From Oceanimonas aquatica (GTDB lineage Bacteria; Pseudomonadota; Gammaproteobacteria; Enterobacterales; Aeromonadaceae), in NCBI RefSeq assembly GCF_030732065.1, contig NZ_JAVBHX010000001.1:310001-374000 (forward strand): a stretch of 64,000 nt of DNA, in the 5' to 3' direction. The notes beneath the pieces were generated by a model. The model saw only the letters and a list, made by a program, of their open reading frames with translations, did not search any database and was not told where the DNA came from. Numbering within the stretch: the first letter of the stretch is position 1; every line of letters starts with the position of its first letter. Positions 1 to 8,976 of this stretch are shown in pieces. Both the position numbers and the translations under genes were made by a program.

Positions 1-1004
1 AGCCGGCTGATGCTGTTGGGCAGGGTAGGAGCCACCACCACATAGTCCAGGCCGCCATCACTGCGGGCAGCGGCCAGCTGCCGGCCCTGGCGTTTAAAGG
101 GGTTGCCGGCCTGAGCCGGTGAGGTGCCGATGCACAGCACAAAGTCGGTGTGATCCCAGTCGGGCTTGCCGTGGGCGAACTTTTTCAGATCGTTAAACAC
201 GGCCCCGGCCCCGGCGCGAAAGCCAAAGCCGCAATAGCCACCGTGGTGGCCAAAGTTGCGGGTGCCAAAGCTGTTAAAGGCAAAGCGTTTGAGAAAGCTG
301 TCCCGGCCTTCGTCGCCGGCGTTGGTCACCAGTAGCTGGTTGGCTCTGGGGCCAAACTCCGGATTGCTGGCGTCCACCGGGGTGTCGAGATCGCGAATGG
401 CGTTCAGGCCATCTACCTGGCCTTCACCAAAGAGATCGCCGCCCTCGGTAATTTCCCGCAGTAACTGCTCAAGGGAAATGGTCTGCCATTGGCCTTCGCC
501 CCGTTTGCCGGCGCGCTTGAGTATTTGGGTGACCCGGTAGGGGCTTTGCAGTTGCTCGGCCAGGGCCGCACCCCGGGCGCAGGCGGTGGAGCGCTGCTCC
601 AGCCCGGCTTCACCGGCCAGATCGCTATACACTTCACGCACCGGGATTTCCTGAGCCGGCGGTCTGGGGTTGGACAGCGGATGATATGGGTTGCCGGCAA
701 TGCGCAGTATCTTGTTATTGACGGTATCGACCCGGGCACGCAGGCCGCATTGGGTCCAGCAGCCAAAGCACTGCACCGGGCTGACCACCTGATTTTCTGC
801 CATCACCAGCTCGCCGGCGGCGTCAATCATAAACTCCGGGGCCAGGGCGTTGCCGGCAATCCGGTCATTGGTGGGCACACCGCTGGTGCCGTTAACCAGG
901 CCCTTAACGGCCTTGCTGACCGGGGTGGCATAGCCTAGGGCAAAGGCGCCGGTACCACCGGCAATCATGCCCGCCTGTAACAGGGCGCGTCGTTTTTTAT
1001 CCAT
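1..1004 (-). CDS. ttrA: Tetrathionate reductase catalytic subunit A (N-terminal part)
   Basis: Molybdopterin-guanine-dinucleotide subunit that reduces tetrathionate to thiosulfate in the periplasm. The gene runs off the left edge, so only about the first 334 residues are present. The start ATG at 1004 overlaps the end of ttrC by 8 bases, giving translational coupling. The N-terminus begins MDKKRRALLQAG followed by a hydrophobic stretch, a Tat-type signal. A Cys cluster (CFGCWTQCG, then CARGAA) fits the [4Fe-4S] site that precedes the molybdenum domain. The order ttrB-ttrC-ttrA is the known operon order in Salmonella. Identification is firm from context and the Cys cluster; the catalytic half is not visible. 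Confidence 0.93.
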   Translation of the reverse strand, partial: MDKKRRALLQAGMIAGGTGAFALGYATPVSKAVKGLVNGTSGVPTNDRIAGNALAPEFMIDAAGELVMAENQVVSPVQCFGCWTQCGLRARVDTVNNKILRIAGNPYHPLSNPRPPAQEIPVREVYSDLAGEAGLEQRSTACARGAALAEQLQSPYRVTQILKRAGKRGEGQWQTISLEQLLREITEGGDLFGEGQVDGLNAIRDLDTPVDASNPEFGPRANQLLVTNAGDEGRDSFLKRFAFNSFGTRNFGHHGGYCGFGFRAGAGAVFNDLKKFAHGKPDWDHTDFVLCIGTSPAQAGNPFKRQGRQLAAARSDGGLDYVVVAPTLPNSISR

Positions 1005-2052
1005 GGCGGACTCCTGAATTATCCAGCAGGGCCCAGACCGCGCCGGCCAGCGCCAGCCACAGGCCCAGGGTGCCGGCCACAATGACGCCGGCGGAAGACA
1101 ACAGTTGAGGGTCGAGGTGATACAGGCCGGCGCCGTATTTGGGCACCGTCTGCACATTCATCAGCACCACCCAGCGAAAGCCCCAGGCGCACAGCATGGC
1201 CAGGCTCGCGGGCAGCAGGTCCAAGGTGGAAAGCGGGCGATTCAGGCGCAGGGCGGCAATCCACCAGAGCGCCATGCCGCTGGCCACCGACAGCAGCATC
1301 AGGTGCCGCCAGAACGGAAAGTTCGTAAACAGGCGCTGAGCTTCTCGCCAGGAATCGCCGTTTTGCCACTGACCGGTGATGGCCCACAGCAATACGGTTA
1401 CGGTCAGGGCTGCCAGCACAGCTATCATGGTACGGCGCAGCAAGGCAGCGTTTTGCTGTCGCGGGAACAGGCACTCCAGCAGCATCAGCAGGCCGGTCAG
1501 GGCCAGCAGGGCGGTCAGCAGCAGGTTGACCGGCAGCCAGGCGGTGTGCCACAGCGCCCGGGAGCGCACCACCATGATCTCCATGCCGGTATAAAGCAAA
1601 ATGCCCAGCGCCGACAGTGCGCACAGCCAGGCCAGCATGCTCAGCATTCGGCCTTGTGGCCAGAACGGCAGGTTCAGCCAGCGGTTTATCCAGGGCTGTT
1701 TAAACTCGAGATGCGTGCGCAGCAGGTTGATGGTGACCACCAGTGAAAGCGTCACAAATACCGGCAAAATCAGTGCGCCCAGCCACATCCAGGAGCTGGG
1801 CGTCAGCTGAGTGTAAAAGTGCCAGAAGCGGGCCGGCTGGTGTAAGTCTGCCAGCAGCGCCACCGGGCCCACCAGGGCGCTGATGCCCAGCACCAGCGCC
1901 AGCCGATCCCGCCAGGGATGCCAGGCACTGTTGGCGTTGAGGGACAGCGGCAGCAGCAGGGCGGCACAGGCGGCAATACCAATAAAAAAGAAATACTGCA
2001 CGGCCCAGGGCAGCCAGGGTGCTTCGGCATGGGTGGTTAACAGCTCAATCAT
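997..2052 (-). CDS. ttrC: Tetrathionate reductase membrane anchor TtrC (NrfD family)
   Basis: Integral membrane quinol-oxidising subunit that passes electrons to TtrB and TtrA. The 351-residue protein is dominated by hydrophobic segments (about nine), as in NrfD/PsrC-type anchors. I use ATG 2052 (MIELLTTHAEAPWLPW). The frame stays open further upstream, but that extension overlaps the 3' end of ttrB and is out of family. The stop at 997 overlaps ttrA. The 16-base gap to ttrB supports one transcript. Confidence 0.93.
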   Translation of the reverse strand: MIELLTTHAEAPWLPWAVQYFFFIGIAACAALLLPLSLNANSAWHPWRDRLALVLGISALVGPVALLADLHQPARFWHFYTQLTPSSWMWLGALILPVFVTLSLVVTINLLRTHLEFKQPWINRWLNLPFWPQGRMLSMLAWLCALSALGILLYTGMEIMVVRSRALWHTAWLPVNLLLTALLALTGLLMLLECLFPRQQNAALLRRTMIAVLAALTVTVLLWAITGQWQNGDSWREAQRLFTNFPFWRHLMLLSVASGMALWWIAALRLNRPLSTLDLLPASLAMLCAWGFRWVVLMNVQTVPKYGAGLYHLDPQLLSSAGVIVAGTLGLWLALAGAVWALLDNSGVRHG

Positions 2053-2068
2053 GATAAGCCTCTTGTTG

Positions 2069-2785
2069 TTAAGCGTGAGCCGGAGACCAGAGCCCCGGCT
2101 GACCGTCGATACGCTCGAGAAACTCGTCCCCCAGGCCGATGTAATACACCTGCGGGCTGGTACCCTGCTCGGGCTTGAGCACCTTGATATCGTCGGCATG
2201 CTCGACCAGCAGCTCATGCGCCTTGCTGTGCGGGTCGTTCAGATCGCCAATGACCCGGGCACCGCCCACGCAGGACTCCACACAGGCGGGCAGCAGGCCT
2301 ACTTCCAGTCGGTGCACGCAAAAGGTGCATTTGTCGGCGGTCTGGGTATCGTGGTTAATGAAGCGGGCGTCGTAAGGGCAGGCCTGCACGCAGTAGGCAC
2401 AGCCCACACACTGCTGGTTGTCCACCACCACTATGCCGTCGTCGCGCTGGTAGGTGGCCTGGGTCGGGCACACCGGAATGCAGGGCGGGTTGGCGCAGTG
2501 ATTGCAAAGCCGGGGCAGCATCACCTGAGTGGTGGCTGTCCGGTTTTCGACCTGCACCTCGTATTGCTGTACCGTGGTGCGAAACTGGCCCACGGGCGGC
2601 AGGTTTTCCATACTGCAACTGACGGTACAGGCCTGGCAGCCAATGCACTTGCGCAGATCGATCACCATGCCGTAGCGTTTGCCGCTGCTGGTTGGGGCAG
2701 CCTGCACCTGGGTGACGGAAATCAGGCTGGCACCGGCGGTGAGGCCGGTAAGATTTTTAAGAAACTGTCGTTTGCTGGCGTCCAT
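2069..2785 (-). CDS. ttrB: Tetrathionate reductase iron-sulfur subunit B
   Basis: Periplasmic electron-transfer subunit with 238 residues and four Cys-rich ferredoxin motifs, among them CIGCQACTVSC, CNHCANPPCIPVCP and CVGCAYCVQACPYDA, as expected for a DMSO-reductase-type beta subunit. The N-terminal signal reads SKRQFLK, so it carries Lys-Arg instead of Arg-Arg. The same KR exception is known for Salmonella TtrB and is a family trait, not damage. First gene of the ttrBCA operon; its promoter must lie in 2786-2920, facing away from ttrS. Confidence 0.96.
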   Translation of the reverse strand: MDASKRQFLKNLTGLTAGASLISVTQVQAAPTSSGKRYGMVIDLRKCIGCQACTVSCSMENLPPVGQFRTTVQQYEVQVENRTATTQVMLPRLCNHCANPPCIPVCPTQATYQRDDGIVVVDNQQCVGCAYCVQACPYDARFINHDTQTADKCTFCVHRLEVGLLPACVESCVGGARVIGDLNDPHSKAHELLVEHADDIKVLKPEQGTSPQVYYIGLGDEFLERIDGQPGLWSPAHA

Positions 2786-2841
2786 CCGAGGCTCCTCAAA
2801 CAGGGAATAACGCCATTGTCACGGTGGGTTGCGTTCGACTC

Positions 2842-2861
2842 TATTGTGGTTTTCCACAATA
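2842..2861. promoter_or_regulatory. Perfect dyad between ttrB and ttrS
   Basis: Eight-base arms TATTGTGG and CCACAATA around a TTTT centre, placed 57 bases upstream of ttrB and 60 upstream of ttrS. A likely binding site for the TtrR response regulator or for a global anaerobic regulator. The site is seen; its ligand is inferred. Confidence 0.5.
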
Positions 2862-2891
2862 ACCCCATGGGCTTGATCCAGGACAAGTTAT

Positions 2892-2905
2892 ATTTGATAT
2901 CAAAT
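2892..2905. promoter_or_regulatory. 14-bp palindrome upstream of ttrS
   Basis: ATTTGATATCAAAT, perfect palindrome, 15 bases before the ttrS start. It resembles an FNR box (TTGAT-N4-ATCAA) but without the four-base spacer, so an FNR site is doubtful. Its position over the ttrS leader suggests a local operator. Confidence 0.35.
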
Positions 2906-2920
2906 TATTTAATTGCTCAT

Positions 2921-4624
2921 ATGAGACGGTTTTGGCGATGTCTACTGCTACTGGGGATGGGTGGTTTGCTGATGTTGCCGGCGCTGGCCCAGGGGGCGGA
3001 TTACCGGGTTGGCTTTCTCGCCTACCGGGGTGAGGCCCAAGGGCGGGCGCAATGGCAGCCGGTCATCGACAGCCTGAACCGGGCGCTGCCGGCGCATCAT
3101 TTCGACGGCGTTTTTCTGACCCAGCAACAACTGGATCAGGCCCTGGCCGACGGCCGGCTTGATTTTGTGGTGACCAATCCGGCCCATTACGTGCTGAGCC
3201 GTCATCAGGGGCTGAACTGGCTGGCCTCCTGGCTGGACCCGCGTTTTGGCTCGGCCCGGGAAAGCGTGGCAGCCACTCTGCTGGTGCGTGCCGACACTGG
3301 CATCAGCACCAGCCAGCAATTGGCCGGACGCCGGGTAGGAGCGGTTCACGAGCAGGCCTTTGGTGGTTATCTGCTGGTGGCGGAACAGTTGCGCCGGCGT
3401 GGTGTGGCATTGGCCAGCCTGGATTTGCAGTTTCGCGGCTATCCGGTGGATGCGCTGGTCTATTTACTGCGCGACGGCGCCCTGGATGCCGCCATGGTCC
3501 CGGCCTGCACCCTGGAGCAAATGGCCGAAGAAGGGCTGGTGGACCCCGCCGGCTTCAGAGCATTGATGGTGCAGGCCGATGCGCCCTGCGTGCGCTCCAC
3601 GCCGCTGTATCCGGGCTGGAGTTTTGCCGCCGTGAATGTGAATGACGAAGTGTTGTTGCGGGCCATGACCCGGGCCTTGCTGGCCCAGGAGCAGCAAGGC
3701 CGGCCGCTGTGGGGCGCGCCCATTCGGCTGGATGAAGTAGAGCAGTTGCTGCGCGACTGGCGGCCCGACGCCGGCGAGGCGCCCACTTGGCAGACGTTGC
3801 GCAGCGTACTGCTTGGCTACTGGCAGTGGCTGGCCGGGCTGATGCTGGTGCTGCTGGTGATTGCCCTGCACCACGTGCGGGTCACCCGGCTGCTGCTAAA
3901 GCGCACCGATGAGCGCGACCGGCTGCATCACCTTATTCAGAGCCGGGAGCAGGAACTGGCCCGGGCCCGCCAGGCCACCCTGCTGGGGGAAATGGCCACG
4001 GGTCTGGCTCATGAGCTGAACCAGCCGTTGTCGGCCATTCAGGCTTATGCCCAGGCTGGTGAGCTGATGACGGCCGAGCAAAACAGCCGAGAGGTATTTG
4101 ACCATATCGTCGGTGAAACCGAGCGTGGCGCCGACATTATTCGCCGCTTTCGCCAGTGGGCCAGCCAGCCGTTGCCGGGGGCCGACGCCTTTGCACCACG
4201 GGATTTGTGCCGGGAGCTGGCCCAGCGGCTTACCCCTCGGGCCAACGCCGCGGGCGTCAAGCTGGAGGTTAACGCCGGGCCGGGTACCCTGCTGAGTGTA
4301 CGGCCGGCGGTGGAGCAAATCGTTTCCAATTTGCTGGGCAACAGCCTGGATGCCTTTGAGCGCCGTGGCCAGGGTGGCCGCTTGCGGCTTGCCGCCGGGC
4401 GTGAAGAAGGCGGCTGGCGGCTGACGGTGGATGACGATGCCGGCGGCGTGTCGCCTGTAGTGATCGAGGCCCTGGGCCACACCCTGCCGGCCAGCCGCAT
4501 TCACGGCATGGGCATTGGCCTGATGGTCAGTTACCGGCTGGCGCGCCGTCTGGGGGGCCGGCTGACCCTGGACAATGTGAATGGCGGCACCCAAGCCCAA
4601 CTGTTTTTGCCCGAGGAGGAGTAA
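2921..4624 (+). CDS. ttrS: Tetrathionate sensor histidine kinase TtrS
   Basis: Membrane kinase that senses tetrathionate and activates ttrBCA through TtrR. The 567 residues comprise an N-terminal signal or membrane segment, a PhnD-like periplasmic binding domain (about 25-290), a membrane helix (about 300-322, LAGLMLVLLVIAL), a HisKA domain with the phospho-acceptor in GLAHELNQPL, and a HATPase domain ending in GMGIGLMVS. The start is ATG 2921 (MRRFWRCLLLLG); the frame is open far upstream, but that part is antisense to ttrB/ttrC and is not used. The stop overlaps ttrR by one base. It is divergent from the reductase operon. Confidence 0.93.
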   Translation: MRRFWRCLLLLGMGGLLMLPALAQGADYRVGFLAYRGEAQGRAQWQPVIDSLNRALPAHHFDGVFLTQQQLDQALADGRLDFVVTNPAHYVLSRHQGLNWLASWLDPRFGSARESVAATLLVRADTGISTSQQLAGRRVGAVHEQAFGGYLLVAEQLRRRGVALASLDLQFRGYPVDALVYLLRDGALDAAMVPACTLEQMAEEGLVDPAGFRALMVQADAPCVRSTPLYPGWSFAAVNVNDEVLLRAMTRALLAQEQQGRPLWGAPIRLDEVEQLLRDWRPDAGEAPTWQTLRSVLLGYWQWLAGLMLVLLVIALHHVRVTRLLLKRTDERDRLHHLIQSREQELARARQATLLGEMATGLAHELNQPLSAIQAYAQAGELMTAEQNSREVFDHIVGETERGADIIRRFRQWASQPLPGADAFAPRDLCRELAQRLTPRANAAGVKLEVNAGPGTLLSVRPAVEQIVSNLLGNSLDAFERRGQGGRLRLAAGREEGGWRLTVDDDAGGVSPVVIEALGHTLPASRIHGMGIGLMVSYRLARRLGGRLTLDNVNGGTQAQLFLPEEE

Positions 4625-5208
4625 TGCACATTTACCTGCTGGATGACGATCCCAAGGTGCTGGCCGCCAACGGCTTTTTGCTCAAGGCCATGGGCCATGA
4701 CAGCCAGGGCTGGAGCGAGCCGGCGCGCTTTTTGGACGAGCTCGACGACGATGCCGAGGCGGTGCTGCTGCTGGATCTGGCCATGCCGGAACTGGACGGG
4801 CTGGAGGTACTGGCGGAGCTGGGGCGCCGCCAGTGCCCGGTGGCGGTGATTTTGCTCACCGGCCACGGCGATGTGCCCCAGGCGGTGGAAGCGATGAAAC
4901 TGGGAGCGGTGGACTTTCTGGAAAAACCGGTGGATGCCCGCCGCCTGGCCGACGTGCTGGCCCGGGCCCAGCAGCAGGCCCGGGAGCTGGGGGCGCAGTC
5001 ACAGGCCCGGCAACGTTTTGCCCGGCTGTCTGCCCGGGAGCATGAAGTGGTGAGCCTGGTGGCCCAGGGGCTCACCAACAAGGCCATTGCCGAAAGCCTG
5101 TGTGTGGCGGTGCGTACCGTGGAGGTGCACAGGGCCTCGGCCATGAACAAGCTGGAAGCGGCCAACATGGCCGAATTGCTGCACTGCTGGCAGCTGTATC
5201 AGGGGTAA
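4624..5208 (+). CDS. ttrR: Tetrathionate response regulator TtrR (FixJ/NarL type)
   Basis: Partner of TtrS, 194 residues. The receiver domain has the acidic cluster LLDDD near the N-terminus, phospho-acceptor Asp51 (LLLDLAMPELDG) and the conserved Lys in FLEKPVDA. A LuxR-type helix-turn-helix lies at about 135-190 (LTNKAIAESLCVAVRTVEVH). The start codon overlaps the ttrS stop (TAATG), so the two are translationally coupled. It should activate ttrBCA from the shared intergenic region. Confidence 0.93.
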   Translation: MHIYLLDDDPKVLAANGFLLKAMGHDSQGWSEPARFLDELDDDAEAVLLLDLAMPELDGLEVLAELGRRQCPVAVILLTGHGDVPQAVEAMKLGAVDFLEKPVDARRLADVLARAQQQARELGAQSQARQRFARLSAREHEVVSLVAQGLTNKAIAESLCVAVRTVEVHRASAMNKLEAANMAELLHCWQLYQG

Positions 5209-5221
5209 AACGTGAGGGGTA

Positions 5222-5252
5222 AGGGGTGAGGGGATATGGTCTCCTCACCCCT
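5222..5252. terminator. Hairpin between convergent ttrR and ruvX
   Basis: Ten-base arms AGGGGTGAGG (5222-5231) and CCTCACCCCT (5243-5252) close an 11-base loop. An alternative 5' arm (CGTGAGGGGT, 5211) could pair with CCTCACG further right. No clear U-run on either strand; it sits where a shared terminator is needed and reaches the ruvX stop codon. Confidence 0.5.
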
Positions 5253-5668
5253 CACGGGTTCGCTTCCATCCAGGATTCCAGAATCAACTGGGCCGAGACG
5301 GCGTCCACGGCGTCCTTGCCCAGGGCCTTGTAGCCGCCGGCTTCAAACAACCGGGCGCGGGCGTCGGTGGTGGTCAGGCGCTCGTCCTGCAGCTCCACCG
5401 GCAGGCCAAAGCGGCCGTGCAGCCGGTTGGCGAACTTGCGGGCCCGGCGACTGATGTCCTGCTCGGTGCCGTCCATGTTGAGTGGCAGGCCCACCACCAG
5501 CAGATTGGGCTGCCATTCCTTCAGCAGTTTCTCGATCTGGTCCCAGTTGGGTACGCCGTCGTTGGCCTTGAGTGCCAGCAGTGGCCGGGCACTGGCGGTC
5601 AGCTCCTGTCCTACCGCCACGCCGATGCTTTTCAGGCCGTAGTCAAAGCCCAGCAGGGTGCGGCTCAT
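5252..5668 (-). CDS. ruvX: Pre-16S rRNA nuclease / RuvX resolvase-like YqgF
   Basis: 138 residues, the usual length of the YqgF/RuvX family, an RNase H-fold nuclease needed for 16S rRNA 5' maturation. Visible motifs are the first strand with its catalytic Asp ([14 protein letters not shown]) and the conserved DERLTT segment. The start overlaps the stop of yqgE by four bases, and yqgE lies directly upstream as in E. coli. Confidence 0.95.
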   Translation of the reverse strand: MSRTLLGFDYGLKSIGVAVGQELTASARPLLALKANDGVPNWDQIEKLLKEWQPNLLVVGLPLNMDGTEQDISRRARKFANRLHGRFGLPVELQDERLTTTDARARLFEAGGYKALGKDAVDAVSAQLILESWMEANP

Positions 5669-6219
5669 GCATGACCTACCTGGGAAGACAGCTGGCGGGA
5701 GTCGATGCCCAGGCGCCCAATGGCCTGATGCCAGCGCTGGCCGATGGGGGTGTCGAAGATCAGCTGGCTGTCGGCGGGCACCGTCAGCCAGCTGTTTTCC
5801 ACCAGCTCCTGCTCCAGCTGGCCTGGGGTCCAGCCGGCGTAACCCAGGGTCACCAGGTATTTTTCCGGGGCCTCGTCGGTGCCCAGGCTTTCCAGCACGT
5901 CGCGGGAGGTGGTGACCATCAGATCATCGGACAGCTGCCGGCTGGAGCCAAAGCCGTCGACCGGGGTGTGCAGCACAAAGCCCCGGTCGGCAGACACCGG
6001 GCCGCCCTGCAGCACGGGTTGATCCAGCTCGGGCACATCCTCGGGCTCCAGCTCCAGCTGGTGCAGCAGCTCGTGCAACTGCATCTCGACCGGAATGTTG
6101 ATCACCAGCCCCATGGCACCTTCTTCGTTGTGCTCGCAGATGTAGGTCACGGAGCCGGCAAAGAAGGGATCCTTGAGGCTGGGCATGGCGATGAGAAAGT
6201 GATGTTCCAGTGAATCCAT
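5665..6219 (-). CDS. yqgE: UPF0301 / AlgH-family protein YqgE
   Basis: 184 residues with the family hallmarks: [15 protein letters not shown] at the N-terminus, [10 protein letters not shown], and [12 protein letters not shown] in the C-terminal half. Cytoplasmic protein of poorly defined function; called AlgH in Pseudomonas. It forms a coupled pair with ruvX through an ATGA overlap, downstream of gshB by 68 bases. Confidence 0.93.
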   Translation of the reverse strand: MDSLEHHFLIAMPSLKDPFFAGSVTYICEHNEEGAMGLVINIPVEMQLHELLHQLELEPEDVPELDQPVLQGGPVSADRGFVLHTPVDGFGSSRQLSDDLMVTTSRDVLESLGTDEAPEKYLVTLGYAGWTPGQLEQELVENSWLTVPADSQLIFDTPIGQRWHQAIGRLGIDSRQLSSQVGHA

Positions 6220-6287
6220 GTTGTCTCGGTTTCGGTGTTGATAACACGGGCCGGCGCGAGCCGGCCATGACGAAGAAGGTCGTATTG

Positions 6288-7235
6288 TCAGGATAGCCGC
6301 TTTTCAATGGCGTCCATCAGCATGCCGGTAATGTTGACCGGGAAGGCGGCCTCAATCTCGCGCACGCAGGTGGGACTGGTCACATTCACCTCGGTGAGCT
6401 TGTCACCGATGATGTCCAGGCCCACAAAAATCAGCCCCTTGCTCTTCAGTACCGGCCCTAGCGCTTCGGCAATGCGGCGATCGCTGTCGCTCAACGGGCG
6501 GGCTTCGCCCCGGCCGCCGGCGGCCAGGTTACCCCGGGTTTCGCCACCCTGAGGAATACGCGCCAGACAGTAGGGCACCGGCTCGCCGTCTACCACCAGC
6601 ACCCGCTTGTCGCCGTCCTTGATGGCGGGCAGGTAGGTTTGCACCATGCAGTAGCGAGTGCCGTGCTCGGTGAGGGTTTCGATGATCACCCCCAGATTGG
6701 GATCGTCTTCCTTGACCCGGAAAATGGAGGCACCGCCCATGCCATCCAGAGGCTTGAGAATGACGTCCTTGTGTTCGGCGTGAAAGGCGCGAATGTCGGC
6801 GGCCTTGCGGGTCACCAGGGTGCTGGGGGTGTGGGACGAAAACCAGGCGGTGTAGAGCTTTTCGTTGGCGTCGCGCAGGCTCTGGGGCTTGTTGATGATC
6901 AGGGTGCCTTCGCCTTCGGCCCGTTCCAGCAGGTAGGTGGCATAAATGAATTCGGTGTCGAACGGCGGATCCTTGCGCATCAGGATCACGTCCAGACTGT
7001 GCAGGGGATTGAGCTCGGGCTCACCCAGGGTGAACCACTGGTTTGCATTCTCGGTCACCGACAGCCGGGCCATGCTGCCATAGGCTTCGCCGTCACGCAG
7101 GCTGAGATCGCTCATTTCCATGTACCACAGCTCATAGCCCCGGCGCTGGGCCTCCAGCAGCATGGCAAAGCTGGTGTCTTTTTTGATATTGATGGACTGA
7201 ATGGGGTCCATCACGATTCCCAGTTTAATGGTCAT
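6288..7235 (-). CDS. gshB: Glutathione synthetase
   Basis: ATP-grasp ligase joining gamma-glutamylcysteine and glycine. 315 residues from ATG 7235 ([13 protein letters not shown]), matching the E. coli protein (316). An in-frame ATG seven codons upstream lies inside rsmE and is less likely. Visible motifs are the N-terminal substrate-domain signature, the ATP-grasp loop [14 protein letters not shown] and the metal/ATP site near [15 protein letters not shown]. The start overlaps the rsmE stop by four bases. Confidence 0.97.
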   Translation of the reverse strand: MTIKLGIVMDPIQSINIKKDTSFAMLLEAQRRGYELWYMEMSDLSLRDGEAYGSMARLSVTENANQWFTLGEPELNPLHSLDVILMRKDPPFDTEFIYATYLLERAEGEGTLIINKPQSLRDANEKLYTAWFSSHTPSTLVTRKAADIRAFHAEHKDVILKPLDGMGGASIFRVKEDDPNLGVIIETLTEHGTRYCMVQTYLPAIKDGDKRVLVVDGEPVPYCLARIPQGGETRGNLAAGGRGEARPLSDSDRRIAEALGPVLKSKGLIFVGLDIIGDKLTEVNVTSPTCVREIEAAFPVNITGMLMDAIEKRLS

Positions 7236-7963
7236 GCGAGATCTCCAAATCGGCATTGCAGGGCGGTAATGGCGGTGAGCGCCGCGGTTTCGGTGCGCAG
7301 CACGCGCGGTCCGAGCAGTATATCAATAAAGCCCTGGTCGCGGGCGGCGACGATTTCCTCGTCCGACAGCCCGCCTTCGGGGCCGATCAGCAGGCGCACG
7401 CCGGCCTCGGGGGCGGGCAGGGTATTGACGCTGTACTCGGCCCGCGGATGCAGGTTGAGCTTGAGGTCATTGGTGTCTTCAGCCAGCCATTGTTCCAGTG
7501 ACATGGCCGGGCGAATCTCCGGAATACGGTTGCGGCCGCACTGCTCGCAGGCGGCGATGGCGATTTTTTGCCACTGCTGCAGTTTTTTCTCCAGCCTTTC
7601 GCCGGTGAGCTTGACGCCGCAGCGGCTGGAAAACAGCGGGGTAATGACGTTGACGCCCAGCTCCACCGACTTCTGAATGGTGAACTCCATCTTGTCGCCC
7701 CGGCTCACCACCTGGCCCAGGTGAAAATGCAGCGGCGATTCCACCTCGTCGGCGCAAAATTCACCAATGCGTACCCGCACGTTTTTTTTGCCGGCCTCAA
7801 TGATTTCGGCGTGGTACTGGCCCCCTTCGCCGTTAAACAGCACCAGGGCTTGGCCGGTCTGCATGCGCAGTACTCGCCCCACGTGATTGGCGCCGTCTTC
7901 TGACAGGGTCAGCTCCTGGCCGCTGGCAAGTGAGGCCGGCTCATGGATTCGGGGTATACGCAT
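7232..7963 (-). CDS. rsmE: 16S rRNA m3U1498 methyltransferase RsmE
   Basis: 243 residues from ATG 7963 ([12 protein letters not shown]). SPOUT-class enzyme methylating U1498 of 16S rRNA with SAM; the trefoil-knot motif [14 protein letters not shown] and the C-terminal [11 protein letters not shown] are clear. The longer open frame upstream belongs to overlapping endA sequence. It overlaps endA by 23 bases and gshB by four, so endA-rsmE-gshB are probably cotranscribed. Confidence 0.96.
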   Translation of the reverse strand: MRIPRIHEPASLASGQELTLSEDGANHVGRVLRMQTGQALVLFNGEGGQYHAEIIEAGKKNVRVRIGEFCADEVESPLHFHLGQVVSRGDKMEFTIQKSVELGVNVITPLFSSRCGVKLTGERLEKKLQQWQKIAIAACEQCGRNRIPEIRPAMSLEQWLAEDTNDLKLNLHPRAEYSVNTLPAPEAGVRLLIGPEGGLSDEEIVAARDQGFIDILLGPRVLRTETAALTAITALQCRFGDLA

Positions 7964-8645
7964 AGTTTTTGCATTGCTCCTGAACAAAGGGGTTGTGGTT
8001 GCCCTGAATACGGCTGATGCGCTTGTCCCGCTCGCATTCCCAAAGGCTTGCCGGGTATTGCCGGTTCCAGACCTCAAACAGTTTCTGCTGCTGGCGGGCA
8101 ATTTTCAGCTTGTACTGCTGCTGCATGTACAGGTAGGTACGGGCAATGGCCCCCCGGCTTTCCAGCGGCGGTTGTACCCGGCGCGCCTTGAAGTCCACCA
8201 GCATCTGGCAGCGGCCATATTGTACCGGCTTGCCGTTCCATTCGGAAAAGCGGTAGTTGGAGCGATCGCCGTTGACCTCGCCCACCGCCGGCACCAGGTT
8301 GTGCAGGTCGCCTTCCATTTGCTTGAACAGCGCATCCTTGCGGGTGCAGTTTTTGCGCCCGCCCTGTTGCCAGCACTGGCGCTGGTGGCCGAACTCCCAG
8401 GCGGGCACCACGTGTTCCCACTCAATACGGCTGGCTCGCCGCTCCTGTTTACGTACCCGGTAGCCGCAACCGGCCAGATCCGGTACCAGTTTTTTGCCCT
8501 GCTTTTTGATATTGCAGCCACAGTAAAAGCTCACCGGATGATCGGTGTAAATGCCCGGAGCCACCTTTTTGGCCTGACGAAACGACATGGCTTCGCCATA
8601 AGCCAGCGAGGAGCACAGGCTCAGGATCAGAATAAAATAGCGCAC
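7941..8645 (-). CDS. endA: Periplasmic endonuclease I
   Basis: 234 residues; non-specific dsDNA endonuclease secreted to the periplasm. Signal peptide [17 protein letters not shown], then the beta-beta-alpha-metal catalytic region with [15 protein letters not shown] and [20 protein letters not shown]. Several Cys residues suit disulfides. It is the first gene of endA-rsmE-gshB-yqgE-ruvX, with repeat copy A upstream. Confidence 0.96.
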   Translation of the reverse strand: MRYFILILSLCSSLAYGEAMSFRQAKKVAPGIYTDHPVSFYCGCNIKKQGKKLVPDLAGCGYRVRKQERRASRIEWEHVVPAWEFGHQRQCWQQGGRKNCTRKDALFKQMEGDLHNLVPAVGEVNGDRSNYRFSEWNGKPVQYGRCQMLVDFKARRVQPPLESRGAIARTYLYMQQQYKLKIARQQQKLFEVWNRQYPASLWECERDKRISRIQGNHNPFVQEQCKNYAYTPNP

Positions 8646-8724
8646 GACTCAATATTGTTATGTTGTTTAAGCGCGCAAGCTTACCACCGGCGGCGGGGAA
8701 GGGAAAAGGGGGAGTGGAATTCAC

Positions 8725-8917
8725 GAAGCATCGGCAGAGTTGCCTCCGCCGACACGCTTCGGTGAAGGCCGCTCACTAAAAATACCTGCTGCGAACATAC
8801 TCAATGTTCGGTCAGGCATTTTTACTTCGTCACGGCGAGCAAGCTCGCCCCATGAACGCTCGAAAATGCCATATATGGCATTTTATGGTCGGCTACGGCA
8901 ATCCCTGCCGCTGCTTC
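8725..8917. repeat. Dispersed structured repeat, copy A
   Basis: Fills most of the 331-base gap between endA and the peroxiredoxin gene. Shared blocks: CTCCGCCGACACGCTTC (8744-8760); a 7-bp hairpin GGCGAGC/GCTCGCC (8834-8849); a nested structure with outer arms 8778-8788 and 8813-8823 and inner arms CGAACAT/ATGTTCG (8792-8810); a perfect 22-bp palindrome (8863-8884); then TGGTCGGCTACGGCAA. The nested structure and the GGCGAGC hairpin are inverted relative to copy B. Confidence 0.75.
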
Positions 8918-8944
8918 TTTGGGCAGTCGTTACAAGGGTAATAG

Positions 8945-8964
8945 TACCGGGACGGCGCCCGGTA
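8945..8964 (-). terminator. Hairpin downstream of the peroxiredoxin gene
   Basis: Seven-base arms TACCGGG and CCCGGTA with a six-base loop, 12 bases past the stop of the sprT-prx unit read on the minus strand. No strong U-run, so termination is only probable. Confidence 0.4.
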
Positions 8965-8976
8965 TGACTTTTATGA

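Noticed and set aside
2895-2903. FNR box in front of ttrS
   Set aside because: TTGAT and ATCAA are adjacent without the four-base spacer FNR needs; kept only as an unassigned palindrome.
1883-2920. Long plus-strand open frame extending ttrS upstream by 346 codons
   Set aside because: It is antisense to ttrB and ttrC and lacks family similarity; ttrS starts with a signal peptide at 2921.
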